A stretch of 64,000 nt of DNA. Origin: Sulfurovum sp. Lineage in GTDB: Bacteria; Campylobacterota; Campylobacteria; Campylobacterales; Sulfurovaceae. A program made the position numbers and the translations under genes. This document shows, one piece after another, positions 43,840-52,394 of this stretch (the first letter of the stretch is position 1; each line of letters starts with the position of its first letter). The notes beneath the pieces are model-generated. The model was given only the letters and a program-made list of their open reading frames with translations. It made no database searches and had not been told where the DNA came from. The stretch covers positions 1 to 64,000 of the forward strand of contig JAMOTA010000057.1 of the NCBI GenBank assembly GCA_027068435.1. Direction: 5' to 3'.

Positions 43840-44877
43840 ATGAAAATGCAAGAAAATCAAGAGTTCAAACTATTTGTAAAAGAGATAAAAGATAAAATCC
43901 TATCATCACAATATCAAGCACTAAAAAAAGTAAACGAAGAGTTGATAAATCTCTATTGGAATATTGGTAAAGATATTGTTGTAAAACAGAAGCTATATGG
44001 ATGGGGTAAATCTGTAGTTAAAAATCTCTCACTGGAGTTACAAAAAGAGTTTGTAGGGATGAGGGGGTTTAGTGAAAGAAATTTATGGAATATGAGAAAT
44101 TTTTATATTGAATATGAAGATAATCAAAAACTGCAGTCAATGACTGCAGAAATTGGGTGGACTCATAATGTCACTATATTTCAAAAGTGTAAAGATAATT
44201 TAGAGAGACAATTTTATATACTAGCTGCCAAAAAATTTGGGTGGACTTATAGGGTTTTGAAACATCAAATAGAGAATAAAAGTTATGAAAAATATCTATT
44301 AAATCAGACAAATTTTGATAAAACTCTTCCTGAGAAATATAAATATCAAGCAAAATTAGCTGTAAAAGATGAATATAATTTTGATTTTTTAGAGCTATCA
44401 GCAGACCATAGTGAATATGAATTAGAGATAGGGCTTATTAATAGTATTAGGGAGTTCTTATCTCAAATGGGTACAGATTTTGCTTTTATTGGAAATCAAT
44501 ACAAGCTAGAGGTAGGAGATGAGGAGTATTTTATTGATTTACTTCTATACCATAGACGATTGAGGTCATTGATTGCTGTAGAGTTAAAAGTAGATAAATT
44601 TAGACCAGAGTTTGCAGGTAAGATGAGTTTTTATCTCTCTATTTTAAATGATACTATAAAATTACCTGATGAAAATCCATCTATTGGAATAATTATATGC
44701 AAAGAGAAAAATAGAACTATTGTTGAATATACTTTAAGAGAGATTCAGCAACCCATAGGTGTAGCAACATATAAAACAACCAATAAATTACCTTATGAGT
44801 TAAAGGCATATCTACCTACAACAGCTGAAATAGAGAATAACTTAATAAAATTCTTAGAGAGTATAAATGCAAAATAA
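43840..44877 (+). CDS. DUF1016/YhcG-type PDDEXK nuclease
   Basis: 345 residues. The N-terminal DUF1016_N domain (about 1-150) is recognisable by LINLYWNIGKDIV, GWGKSVVKNLSLEL and GFSERNLWNMRNFY. The C-terminal PDDEXK nuclease domain has Asp233 in YFIDLLLYHRRL and the Glu248-x-Lys250 pair in AVELKV. Family members are linked to DNA processing, restriction-like and phage-related contexts, and have no known sugar role. It starts on the base after the pseF stop and overlaps pseG by 11 bases, so it is fully built into the pse operon. It looks intact. Confidence 0.88.
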   Translation: MKMQENQEFKLFVKEIKDKILSSQYQALKKVNEELINLYWNIGKDIVVKQKLYGWGKSVVKNLSLELQKEFVGMRGFSERNLWNMRNFYIEYEDNQKLQSMTAEIGWTHNVTIFQKCKDNLERQFYILAAKKFGWTYRVLKHQIENKSYEKYLLNQTNFDKTLPEKYKYQAKLAVKDEYNFDFLELSADHSEYELEIGLINSIREFLSQMGTDFAFIGNQYKLEVGDEEYFIDLLLYHRRLRSLIAVELKVDKFRPEFAGKMSFYLSILNDTIKLPDENPSIGIIICKEKNRTIVEYTLREIQQPIGVATYKTTNKLPYELKAYLPTTAEIENNLIKFLESINAK

Positions 44878-46213
44878 AAATATCCTATTTCGTGCCAATT
44901 CCTCTTCAACCATAGGCATAGGTCACATTATGCGAGATTTAGTTTTAGCTAAACAGCATAAAGATAGTAATATTATATTTGCAACTCAAGATTTTAAGGG
45001 TAATATTAACCATAAAATATTAGAAGCAGGATATAGAGTAGAACTTTTAAAAGATAACTCCCTATATGAGTTTCAAAAAATTATAGATAAACAGACTCCA
45101 GCTTTGGTGGTAATTGATAGTTATGATATAGACTACAACTATGAAAAACAGCTTAAAACTAGAAATCCAAATCTAAGACTTTTAGCCTTTGATGATACTT
45201 ATGAGAGACACTATTGTGATATACTTTTAAATCATAATATAAGTGCTGATGAGAAAAGATATAAGGGGTTAGTTCCCAAATATTGTGAGCTTAGGTGTGG
45301 AGCTAAATATACGCTTTTACGAGAAGAGTTTATTATGCAAAAAAAGAGTAAAACACTATTTATTGCAATGGGTGGGGCTGACCATAGCAATATAAATATA
45401 AATATTTTAGAGGTTTTGAAAGAGTTTGAGTATATCGAAGTAAATCTTGTAACCACTACAGCCAATCAAAATTTAGAACAACTAAAAGAGTATGTTCAAG
45501 ATAAAGATTGGATAGAGTTACATATCAATTCAAATAAGATAGCAAAGCTTATGAGAGTTAGTGATTTTGCTATAGTTACCCCTAGTGTTACTTTAAATGA
45601 AGTATTTTTTATGGAGCTTCCTTTTATTGCTATTAAGACAGCTGATAATCAAGAGGATATGGTTGAATATCTTATTGAAAATGAGTATACTGTTTTGGAA
45701 AGTTTTGATGATAAAGAGTTAAGAGAGAGTATCTATAATCTTTTAAAACCTAAACTTATTAACTTTATAGATTTGTCTTTAGAGGATAAAAAGATGGTTT
45801 TAGAGTGGAGAAACCATCCAACTATTAGAAAATGGATGTTAACAAAAGAGGAGATACCCTTAGAAAATCATCTATCTTATATAGACTCTTTAAAAACTAA
45901 AAGTGATAGAGTCTATTTTTTAGTGAAAGAGCAAGATAAGCCAATTGGCGTTATTGATTTTACAGATATAGATTTGATTCAATCAAAAGCCTCTATTGGT
46001 ATCTATGCTAAACCTAACTTAAGAGGGGTCGGAAATCTATTGATGCAAGAGATTATTAACTATGGCTTTGTTAAATTAAAGTTAGAGAGTCTAATATCAG
46101 AAGTTTTTAATAGTAATGATTTGGCAATACAATTATATAAGAGATATGGATTTAAAGAGATAGATAGAAGAGATAATATGAGTATAATGGAGCTAAAAAA
46201 TGAAAATAGGTAA
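44867..46213 (+). CDS. pseG: PseG-PseH fusion: UDP-sugar hydrolase plus N-acetyltransferase
   Basis: 448 residues with two enzymes in one chain. Residues 1-about 290 are PseG: FRANSSSTIGIGHIMRDLVLA, DSYDIDYNYEKQLK, FIAMGGADHSN and TPSVTLNEVFFM, the GT-B-like UDP-sugar hydrolase. Residues about 300-448 are a GNAT acetyltransferase like PseH: FIDLSLEDKKMVLEWRNHP, YFLVKEQDKPIGVIDF, GIYAKPNLRGVGNLLM and a final RYGFKEIDR. PseH and PseG catalyse consecutive steps (N-acetylation, then UDP removal), so fusion is chemically sensible. There is no stop or frame change between the two parts, and no separate pseH appears in the locus. Confidence 0.9.
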   Translation: MQNKNILFRANSSSTIGIGHIMRDLVLAKQHKDSNIIFATQDFKGNINHKILEAGYRVELLKDNSLYEFQKIIDKQTPALVVIDSYDIDYNYEKQLKTRNPNLRLLAFDDTYERHYCDILLNHNISADEKRYKGLVPKYCELRCGAKYTLLREEFIMQKKSKTLFIAMGGADHSNININILEVLKEFEYIEVNLVTTTANQNLEQLKEYVQDKDWIELHINSNKIAKLMRVSDFAIVTPSVTLNEVFFMELPFIAIKTADNQEDMVEYLIENEYTVLESFDDKELRESIYNLLKPKLINFIDLSLEDKKMVLEWRNHPTIRKWMLTKEEIPLENHLSYIDSLKTKSDRVYFLVKEQDKPIGVIDFTDIDLIQSKASIGIYAKPNLRGVGNLLMQEIINYGFVKLKLESLISEVFNSNDLAIQLYKRYGFKEIDRRDNMSIMELKNENR

Positions 46214-47219
46214 TTTTAATTTAAAAACAGATGGAACTTTTATTATAGCAGAACTATCAGCTAATCATGGTGGAAAGATAGAGATAGCAAAAGAGAGTAT
46301 AAGAGTAGCCAAAGAGATAGGAGCTAACGCAATTAAACTTCAAACTTATACTGCTGATACTTTGACTCTTGATAGTGATAATGAGGATTTTATCATAAAA
46401 GGAGGAACGCTTTGGGATGATAAAAAGCTTTATGATTTATACAAAGAGGCGTATCTTCCTTGGGAGTGGCACAAGGAGTTATTTAGATATGCTAGAGAGA
46501 TAGGCATAGATATATTCTCCTCTCCATTTGATAAGAGTGCTGTTGATTTTTTAGAGCAGTTTAATCCATCTGCATATAAGATAGCATCATTTGAGATAAC
46601 AGATTATGAGTTAATTAGATATACTGCTTCAAAAGGAAAACCTATAATTATTAGCACGGGAATTGCCACGATTGATGAAATTCAAGATGCTGTTGATATT
46701 TGTAGAGATGCAGGGAATAATGATATAATATTGCTCAAATGTACCTCTGCTTATCCTGCTGCACTAGAAGATGCTAATTTAAAAATGATACCAAGTTTAG
46801 GAGAAACCTTTGGAGTGATTAGTGGTTTTTCTGACCACACTCTTGGTTCTACTGCTCCAATAACTGCTATTGCACTTGGAGCTAAAGTGATAGAGAAACA
46901 TTTTATAATAGATAAATCTATTGGTGGGGCTGATGCTGAGTTTTCTATGGATAAAAAAGAGTTTGCTGATATGGTAAAGGCTATTAGAGATGTAGAGAAA
47001 CTTCTTGGAAAAGTTGATTATAGTATGAGTGAGCAGAAGAAAAAATCAAGACAATTTGCTAGAAGTCTTTATGTGGCTAAGGATATTAAAAAGGGTGAGG
47101 TCTTGACAGAAGAGAATATTAGGAGTGTTAGACCTAGTTTTGGTATGCATCCTAAGTATTTGAATGATGTTTTGGGTAAAATTGCTGATAAAGATTATGA
47201 ATTTGGTAGTAGATTTTAA
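46200..47219 (+). CDS. pseI: Pseudaminic acid synthase, PseI
   Basis: 339 residues. It condenses phosphoenolpyruvate with the PseG product to make pseudaminate. IIAELSANHGGKIEIAKE starts the barrel, with IKLQTYTADTLTLDSD typical of PseI rather than NeuB. SAYPAALEDANLKMI and HFIIDKSIGGADAEFSM follow, and a C-terminal SAF domain (about 280-339, RSLYVAKDIKKGEVLTEENI) ends it. It overlaps the fusion gene by 14 bases and closes the pse set. Confidence 0.95.
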   Translation: MKIGNFNLKTDGTFIIAELSANHGGKIEIAKESIRVAKEIGANAIKLQTYTADTLTLDSDNEDFIIKGGTLWDDKKLYDLYKEAYLPWEWHKELFRYAREIGIDIFSSPFDKSAVDFLEQFNPSAYKIASFEITDYELIRYTASKGKPIIISTGIATIDEIQDAVDICRDAGNNDIILLKCTSAYPAALEDANLKMIPSLGETFGVISGFSDHTLGSTAPITAIALGAKVIEKHFIIDKSIGGADAEFSMDKKEFADMVKAIRDVEKLLGKVDYSMSEQKKKSRQFARSLYVAKDIKKGEVLTEENIRSVRPSFGMHPKYLNDVLGKIADKDYEFGSRF

Positions 47220-47221
47220 TT

Positions 47222-48436
47222 ATGCAAAAAAAAATTTTATTTATACCTACATATACTTATTTAACTTCACCAATATATGAAGAGCTTTTATCAAAATTGG
47301 ATGATTTTGAAGTAACATATCTTGAAAAATTATATATTAATAATGATGCAAATGATCAGCTAAGATGTAAAGGAGTATCAAAAAAATTTAAAGAGAAATT
47401 CTTTAGATACATTGAATTAGAACTAGATACAAAAGAGGATAAGTTTTATTCTAAGATAAGAAACTTTTTTATTTTATATAAGTTTCAAAAGAATTTAAAA
47501 AACATCATAAAAAATATAAAACCAGATATAATTGTTACAGGATCAGATATTAAACTAAGTGTTCGAAGTATAAAAAAGTATTTTCCAAATCTACCTATTA
47601 TTATTCTTCAAACAGCACCTACAGCAAATGGTAATTGCTTATTAAGTTTACAAGAAAAAATTAAGTATATCATTTTTAATAAAATTTTTGGTCTTTGCTT
47701 TTTTGCTAAGCAAAAATGTATATTTAAAGAATATAGTGATACCTATATATTATTATGGGGGGAGTATTTTAAATCTGGAGTTGGAAATAATCATGATATT
47801 TCAAAAGTTAAAATAGTTGGTAATATTAAATTTGATAAATTTGCATTAATTAATACAAAGAGTAAGGAAAGTAAAAAGAAATTTTTTAAAATTAATAATA
47901 TTAAAGGTTTCTCTTCAGTTGTTACAATATGTACAAATTCTATAATTAATCTAGAAGTAGCTATAATACAATCTGTAATGGATTTATATATAAAAATTAT
48001 TTTAGAAAATAAAAATATCTTTTTTGTTATTAAACCGCATCCAAGAGAAGACATCAATAAAATTGAACAAATATTTCAATCAGAAAAACTAGAAAATATG
48101 CTTGTGACCACAAGTGAACTGTATGATGTGTATAAATATACAGATGTACATATTTCTTCATTCTCAACTACTGCATCAGAAGCTATGGCAGCAGGTATAC
48201 CAATAATTATAGTTAATCCTAATAATATGATAAAGGCAGACTTTTATAGTAATGATATAGGGGAACATGTGACAAACTTTGCTCAATTAAATGATATATT
48301 ATCTAAAACATTAAGTATTGAATATCAAGATAATTTTTTTAAAAAGAGAGAGATTTATGGAAAAAAATTATTTTATAAACTAGATGGAAAAGCATCTGAA
48401 CGAGTTAAAGATATTATTGTTGATACTCTTAAATGA
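47222..48436 (+). CDS. Candidate GT-B glycosyltransferase after pseI
   Basis: 404 residues, no signal peptide. The N-terminal half has IIKNIKPDIIVTGSD, a typical GT-B strand. The C-terminal half has FFVIKPHPREDINKIEQIF and DVHISSFSTTASEAMAAGIP, a pattern shared by capsule, CDP-glycerol and sialyl-type transferases that use a His-Pro motif. Position two bases after pseI makes a nonulosonate transferase attractive, but the acceptor and donor are inference only. The gene is strongly A/T-rich. Confidence 0.55.
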   Translation: MQKKILFIPTYTYLTSPIYEELLSKLDDFEVTYLEKLYINNDANDQLRCKGVSKKFKEKFFRYIELELDTKEDKFYSKIRNFFILYKFQKNLKNIIKNIKPDIIVTGSDIKLSVRSIKKYFPNLPIIILQTAPTANGNCLLSLQEKIKYIIFNKIFGLCFFAKQKCIFKEYSDTYILLWGEYFKSGVGNNHDISKVKIVGNIKFDKFALINTKSKESKKKFFKINNIKGFSSVVTICTNSIINLEVAIIQSVMDLYIKIILENKNIFFVIKPHPREDINKIEQIFQSEKLENMLVTTSELYDVYKYTDVHISSFSTTASEAMAAGIPIIIVNPNNMIKADFYSNDIGEHVTNFAQLNDILSKTLSIEYQDNFFKKREIYGKKLFYKLDGKASERVKDIIVDTLK

Positions 48437-48485
48437 GTGAATAATTTGAAATAAAAATTTAGAGAATTGGGAATGGAATTTATAA

Positions 48486-50246
48486 ATGACTAAAATTATT
48501 ATTGATCTTTGGAGTTATTTGGGGGAAAAACATCGTTTACAACTGTTTATAGTAGCTGTATTAATGCTTTCATCAGTATTTTTTGAAGCGGTTAGTCTAG
48601 GGGCTATACTACCTTTTTTGGGAGCATTAACAGACCCTGAAAGTCTAATGAAGCTTGAGTGGTTCCAACCTGTTAATATTTTTTTTCAATTTAAGTCAGC
48701 AAATGAAATTTTGCTTCCAATCACCATAATCTTTATTATTATAACTATAATCTCTTCTGGATTACGAATATTACTGTTATGGATGAATGTCCGCTTGACT
48801 GCTGATATGGCGATTATGCTTCGAAAAGATGTTTATGCCCGAACACTCTATCAGCCTTATGAACAGCATATCACAAGAAATAGTAGTAAATTAATCACTT
48901 TGATTACAGAAAAGATTTCAGTAACAATAACTGCTGGTATCATGCATGTACTCTATTTTATTACTGCATTAATAATGAGTGTGGCTATTATATTTACACT
49001 GTTACTAATGAATACATTTTTAGCTATTTCTGCTTTTATAATTTTAGGTGGTGGATACTTTCTTATGGGATATATAACACGTAAGCGTATAAGACGTAAT
49101 GGTGAGTATATCGCTTCTAATCAACCAAAAGCTGTGCAGTGTGTACAAGAAGGGCTAGGTAATATTCGAGATATTATTATTGAGAGTAATCAAAACACAT
49201 ATATTAAAATATATTATGATTTGACTAGTAAAATTCAAATAGCTGCATTAAATAATGCATTTTTGAGTATGCTTCCGAAATATTTACTTGAAATGATAGG
49301 CTTAATATTTATTGCAGTATTTGCATACTATCTGCAAGCACAACCATCTCAAGAAAGTAGTTCGGTATTGCCAATGCTTGGGGTCTTAGCATTAGGAGCA
49401 CAAAGATTGCTTCCTGCTTTACAACAGATATATATGTCTTGGTCAACCATCAATGGGGCTACCCCTATTTTAACTGAAGTGGTTAGTTATTTACATTCTC
49501 CTTTACCTTCTGATCTTGATATAGAAAAGAATATAAAACCTTTGTTGTTTCAAAATAATATGATATTGAAAGATCTTAACTTTAAATATAGTGGTGCATC
49601 AGAGTATGTATTTGAAAATATAAATTTAAATATTATAGCAGGATCTCGCATAGGGTTCATAGGTTCAACAGGTAGTGGGAAGAGTACACTTCTTGATATT
49701 ATTATGGGTTTGCTCCCTCCAACCTCAGGAGAGTTGATTGTTGATGGTACAGTACTCAATATAGATAATATTCAACAATGGCAGGCAAATATTTCACATG
49801 TACCTCAGGCTATTTTTCTTTCTGATGCCACTATGGCAGAAAATATTGCTTTGGGGGTGAATAGAGAACAAATAGACCAACATAGAGTAGAAGATGCAGC
49901 AAGGCAAGCCCATTTGCACCACTTTATAGAATCATTGCCGAATGGCTATAAAACAACAGTAGGTGAGCGTGGTGTACAGATATCTGGAGGACAACGTCAG
50001 CGTATAGGGATTGCCCGTGCATTATATAATCAAGGAAATGTAATTATTTTTGATGAGGCGACAAGTGCATTGGATAATGCTACGGAAGAAATAGTTATGC
50101 AGACAATCGATTCCTTGGGAAAAAATTATACAATTTTGATGATTGCACATCGTTTAAGTACACTAAAGGAGTGTGATATAATTTATAAATTGGAAAAAGG
50201 TGCCATTGTGGCATCTGGTAGCTATTCTGATATGGTTGGCAGGTAA
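48486..50246 (+). CDS. ABC transporter, fused membrane and ATPase domains (PglK/MsbA-like flippase)
   Basis: 586 residues, a half-transporter that should work as a homodimer in the inner membrane. Six TM helices lie within about 15-320. The nucleotide-binding domain has Walker A GSTGSGKST (about 392-400), the Q-loop HVPQAIFLSDATMAENI, signature SGGQRQRIGIARAL and Walker B VIIFDEATSALD. Such proteins flip lipid-linked oligosaccharides (PglK in Campylobacter) or lipid A precursors. Lying amid glycosyltransferases, and with no Wzx visible here, it is the likely flippase of the locus. The 50-base gap before it could hold a promoter. Confidence 0.9.
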   Translation: MTKIIIDLWSYLGEKHRLQLFIVAVLMLSSVFFEAVSLGAILPFLGALTDPESLMKLEWFQPVNIFFQFKSANEILLPITIIFIIITIISSGLRILLLWMNVRLTADMAIMLRKDVYARTLYQPYEQHITRNSSKLITLITEKISVTITAGIMHVLYFITALIMSVAIIFTLLLMNTFLAISAFIILGGGYFLMGYITRKRIRRNGEYIASNQPKAVQCVQEGLGNIRDIIIESNQNTYIKIYYDLTSKIQIAALNNAFLSMLPKYLLEMIGLIFIAVFAYYLQAQPSQESSSVLPMLGVLALGAQRLLPALQQIYMSWSTINGATPILTEVVSYLHSPLPSDLDIEKNIKPLLFQNNMILKDLNFKYSGASEYVFENINLNIIAGSRIGFIGSTGSGKSTLLDIIMGLLPPTSGELIVDGTVLNIDNIQQWQANISHVPQAIFLSDATMAENIALGVNREQIDQHRVEDAARQAHLHHFIESLPNGYKTTVGERGVQISGGQRQRIGIARALYNQGNVIIFDEATSALDNATEEIVMQTIDSLGKNYTILMIAHRLSTLKECDIIYKLEKGAIVASGSYSDMVGR

Positions 50247-50254
50247 AAATATTG

Positions 50255-51304
50255 ATGGAGATAAAAGAATACTCAATTGCATTTGTTTTGACACGATACC
50301 AATATAATATTCTTTTGGCTACATTGGATAAATTACAGATAGATCACTCTTTAGTTATACTTTTTATTGCAGAGAAAGCGTATAAACAGGGAGTAAGAGG
50401 AGAGGACTTTTATAAGAGTATATTGTATAATGATTATGAAAGTATAAAAACTTGGGCTGGATTAAAAGAAAAGATATATAGTTGGTTAGATGATTTAGGA
50501 TTTTATTCTAAGAATATTTTTCTTAGAAACTTTAATGCTACAATTTCCAGAGTACTTATGAGTTATTATTCTGAAGCAACAGTTTATCTTTTAGAAGAAG
50601 GTATGCCTTCTTATATGAGAAGCAATTTTATGGGGTGTCCAAAGACGATAAAAGAGAAAATTAAAACATTACTAACAAGAGTGTATTTTAGTAAAGGATT
50701 ATTAAGATTTTTACCGATAAATCGAAAAAAAACTGTAAAAGTTGGTCTTTTTAACACTGTAAAACCTTGGCTAAAAATTCCTTATATACCTATAAAATTA
50801 AATCAAATTAAGTTAGGAAATAGAGTTGATTTGACGGAAAATATCTATAGTAATATTGATATATTAATTATTGATCAACCGTTGTGGCAAATAGGCTTAA
50901 AGAGTGAACAAGTGAAAGAGACTTATGCACAAATTTTTTCTTATTTGGTAGAAAAAAGATCAAAAAAAGATAAGATTGCTATTAAAATGCATCCCTCTTC
51001 AAATAAACAGGAGTTAGAAGTATTACTTACTGAATTGGGATATAAAAATATAATTAATATAATTAATACAAAAGAGAATATTGAGGAATTACTTTTTTCT
51101 GATAAATTAAAATCTGTTAAAGTTTTTGCTGGTTTCTTCTCCTGGGCATTATGTCTTCTTCAGACACATAGGCAAAATGATGATGTAGAAGTGATTGCTT
51201 GTTCCAATAATATATTGGAAAATAAGGTTGGAGAGGTTTATGGAATAATGAGAGATATGGGAATTGTTATTTATTATGAAAAAGGAAAGGAAATAATTTT
51301 ATGA
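50255..51304 (+). CDS. Candidate sialyltransferase-like (GT52/polysialyltransferase-like) protein
   Basis: About 349 residues. AFVLTRYQYNILLATLDKL at the start and VYLLEEGMPSYM, IDQPLWQIGLKSEQV, KIAIKMHPSSNKQELE and FAGFFSWALCLLQ in order resemble bacterial sialyl- and polysialyl-transferase families, whose donors are CMP-nonulosonates. That makes it a fair candidate for using the CMP-sugars made upstream. I set the start at ATG 50255; a TTG three bases earlier is also open. It is the last intact gene before a truncated GT2 remnant. Confidence 0.45.
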   Translation: MEIKEYSIAFVLTRYQYNILLATLDKLQIDHSLVILFIAEKAYKQGVRGEDFYKSILYNDYESIKTWAGLKEKIYSWLDDLGFYSKNIFLRNFNATISRVLMSYYSEATVYLLEEGMPSYMRSNFMGCPKTIKEKIKTLLTRVYFSKGLLRFLPINRKKTVKVGLFNTVKPWLKIPYIPIKLNQIKLGNRVDLTENIYSNIDILIIDQPLWQIGLKSEQVKETYAQIFSYLVEKRSKKDKIAIKMHPSSNKQELEVLLTELGYKNIINIINTKENIEELLFSDKLKSVKVFAGFFSWALCLLQTHRQNDDVEVIACSNNILENKVGEVYGIMRDMGIVIYYEKGKEIIL

Positions 51305-51420
51305 AAATCTTTGGATTATTATTAATCAAAAATGAAGCAGATATTGTAGCAGATGTTATTCTTGATGCTCTAAAATGGGTAGATAAAATATTTATGATAG
51401 ACTCTGTAGGTTTGCTATGA
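51301..51420 (+). pseudogene. Truncated family 2 glycosyltransferase remnant
   Basis: A 39-residue frame starts at ATG 51301 with the sequence MKIFGLLLIKNEADIVADV and goes on to ALKWVDKIFMIDS. This is the standard N-terminal strand of a GT2 enzyme with the NEAD start and the VDKIFMIDS strand before the expected diphosphate-binding Asp region. It then stops at 51418-51420, where the next gene starts in another frame (ATGA overlap). The remaining 200 or more residues of such an enzyme are missing, so this looks like a deletion remnant created when the next gene joined the locus. Confidence 0.65.
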
Positions 51421-52394
51421 AGAATAATAAGCAAATGTCTTTAATTTCTGTAATTGTGCCACTCTATAATAAGGCACCTTGGGTTAAACGATGTATCCAA
51501 TCAATTATAGAACAAACTTATCAAAATATTGAGATTCTTATTATTAATGATGGATCAACAGATAATAGTCGACAAGTAATTAGTGCAGTTATTGATAGAA
51601 GAATAAAAATATTTAATAAACCTAATGGTGGTCTATCATCAACTCGAAATTATGGGATTAAACAAGCTAATGGTGATTATATTGCATTTATTGATGCAGA
51701 TGATGAATGGGCTGTAAGACATTTGGAAGTATTACTTAAAGGCTTTGATTCTGATAAGAATATAGTTTTGGTTTGTGATGATTTGATTGAAGTTAGAGAT
51801 ACTCAAAAAGATAAAGCTGTTCAAAGAGACCTTCCTTTTAACATTAGTAATCAAAAGAATAAATATCATATAATAAAAAATTATCTTCATACTTTAAAAG
51901 ATGGGTATTTTATTTTATCAGGAAGTAGTGTATTAATAAAAACTAAAACGATAAAAGATAATAATTTACTTTTTTATACAGAAGCTCAGCCTGCTGAAGA
52001 TATTAATTATTGGATTCGACTCAAAGAATATGGTGAATTTGTTTTCTGTAATTATATTGGACTTTACTATCATCGTATAGATGAAAATAGTATTATGAAT
52101 AAAAGATTTATTATTAGTCAAAAAGTTCCTCCTTTTTTATTTAAAATAAATATAGCTTCTTACGATATTGAGAACCAAAAAATTCTTCAAAAATTTATTC
52201 GTAAAGAATACTTTAAAAAAGCATTTCAAAATAGAGGTCTTATATTAAATAAAGAAGAGTTTATAACAAAATTTGATAATATAAAAATAAATAAATGGAA
52301 TATATTTATATATTTAATGATTCGCTACTGCCCAGAAAAAATTATTTATTTATATAAAAAACTAAAAATTAATAATAGGAAAATAGATGTGTAA
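51417..52394 (+). CDS. Family 2 glycosyltransferase
   Basis: 325 residues, GT-A fold. ISVIVPLYNKAPWVKRCIQS opens the domain, IINDGSTDNS binds the nucleotide, and AFIDADDEW provides the DxD metal site. AQPAEDINYWIRL holds the catalytic-base region. It has no TM helix, so it should work at the cytoplasmic face of the inner membrane. The start ATG overlaps the stop of the truncated remnant, and the stop overlaps the next gene by 8 bases. Sugar specificity cannot be read from the sequence. Confidence 0.85.
   Translation: MKNNKQMSLISVIVPLYNKAPWVKRCIQSIIEQTYQNIEILIINDGSTDNSRQVISAVIDRRIKIFNKPNGGLSSTRNYGIKQANGDYIAFIDADDEWAVRHLEVLLKGFDSDKNIVLVCDDLIEVRDTQKDKAVQRDLPFNISNQKNKYHIIKNYLHTLKDGYFILSGSSVLIKTKTIKDNNLLFYTEAQPAEDINYWIRLKEYGEFVFCNYIGLYYHRIDENSIMNKRFIISQKVPPFLFKINIASYDIENQKILQKFIRKEYFKKAFQNRGLILNKEEFITKFDNIKINKWNIFIYLMIRYCPEKIIYLYKKLKINNRKIDV

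Noticed and set aside
43840-44877. The DUF1016 gene as part of a mobile element
   Set aside because: I found no transposase, integrase, inverted or target-site repeats around it, and both ends overlap or abut the pse genes cleanly.
50252-50254. TTG as start of the sialyltransferase-like gene
   Set aside because: An ATG follows directly at 50255. It is the simpler choice, though the two cannot be told apart by sequence.
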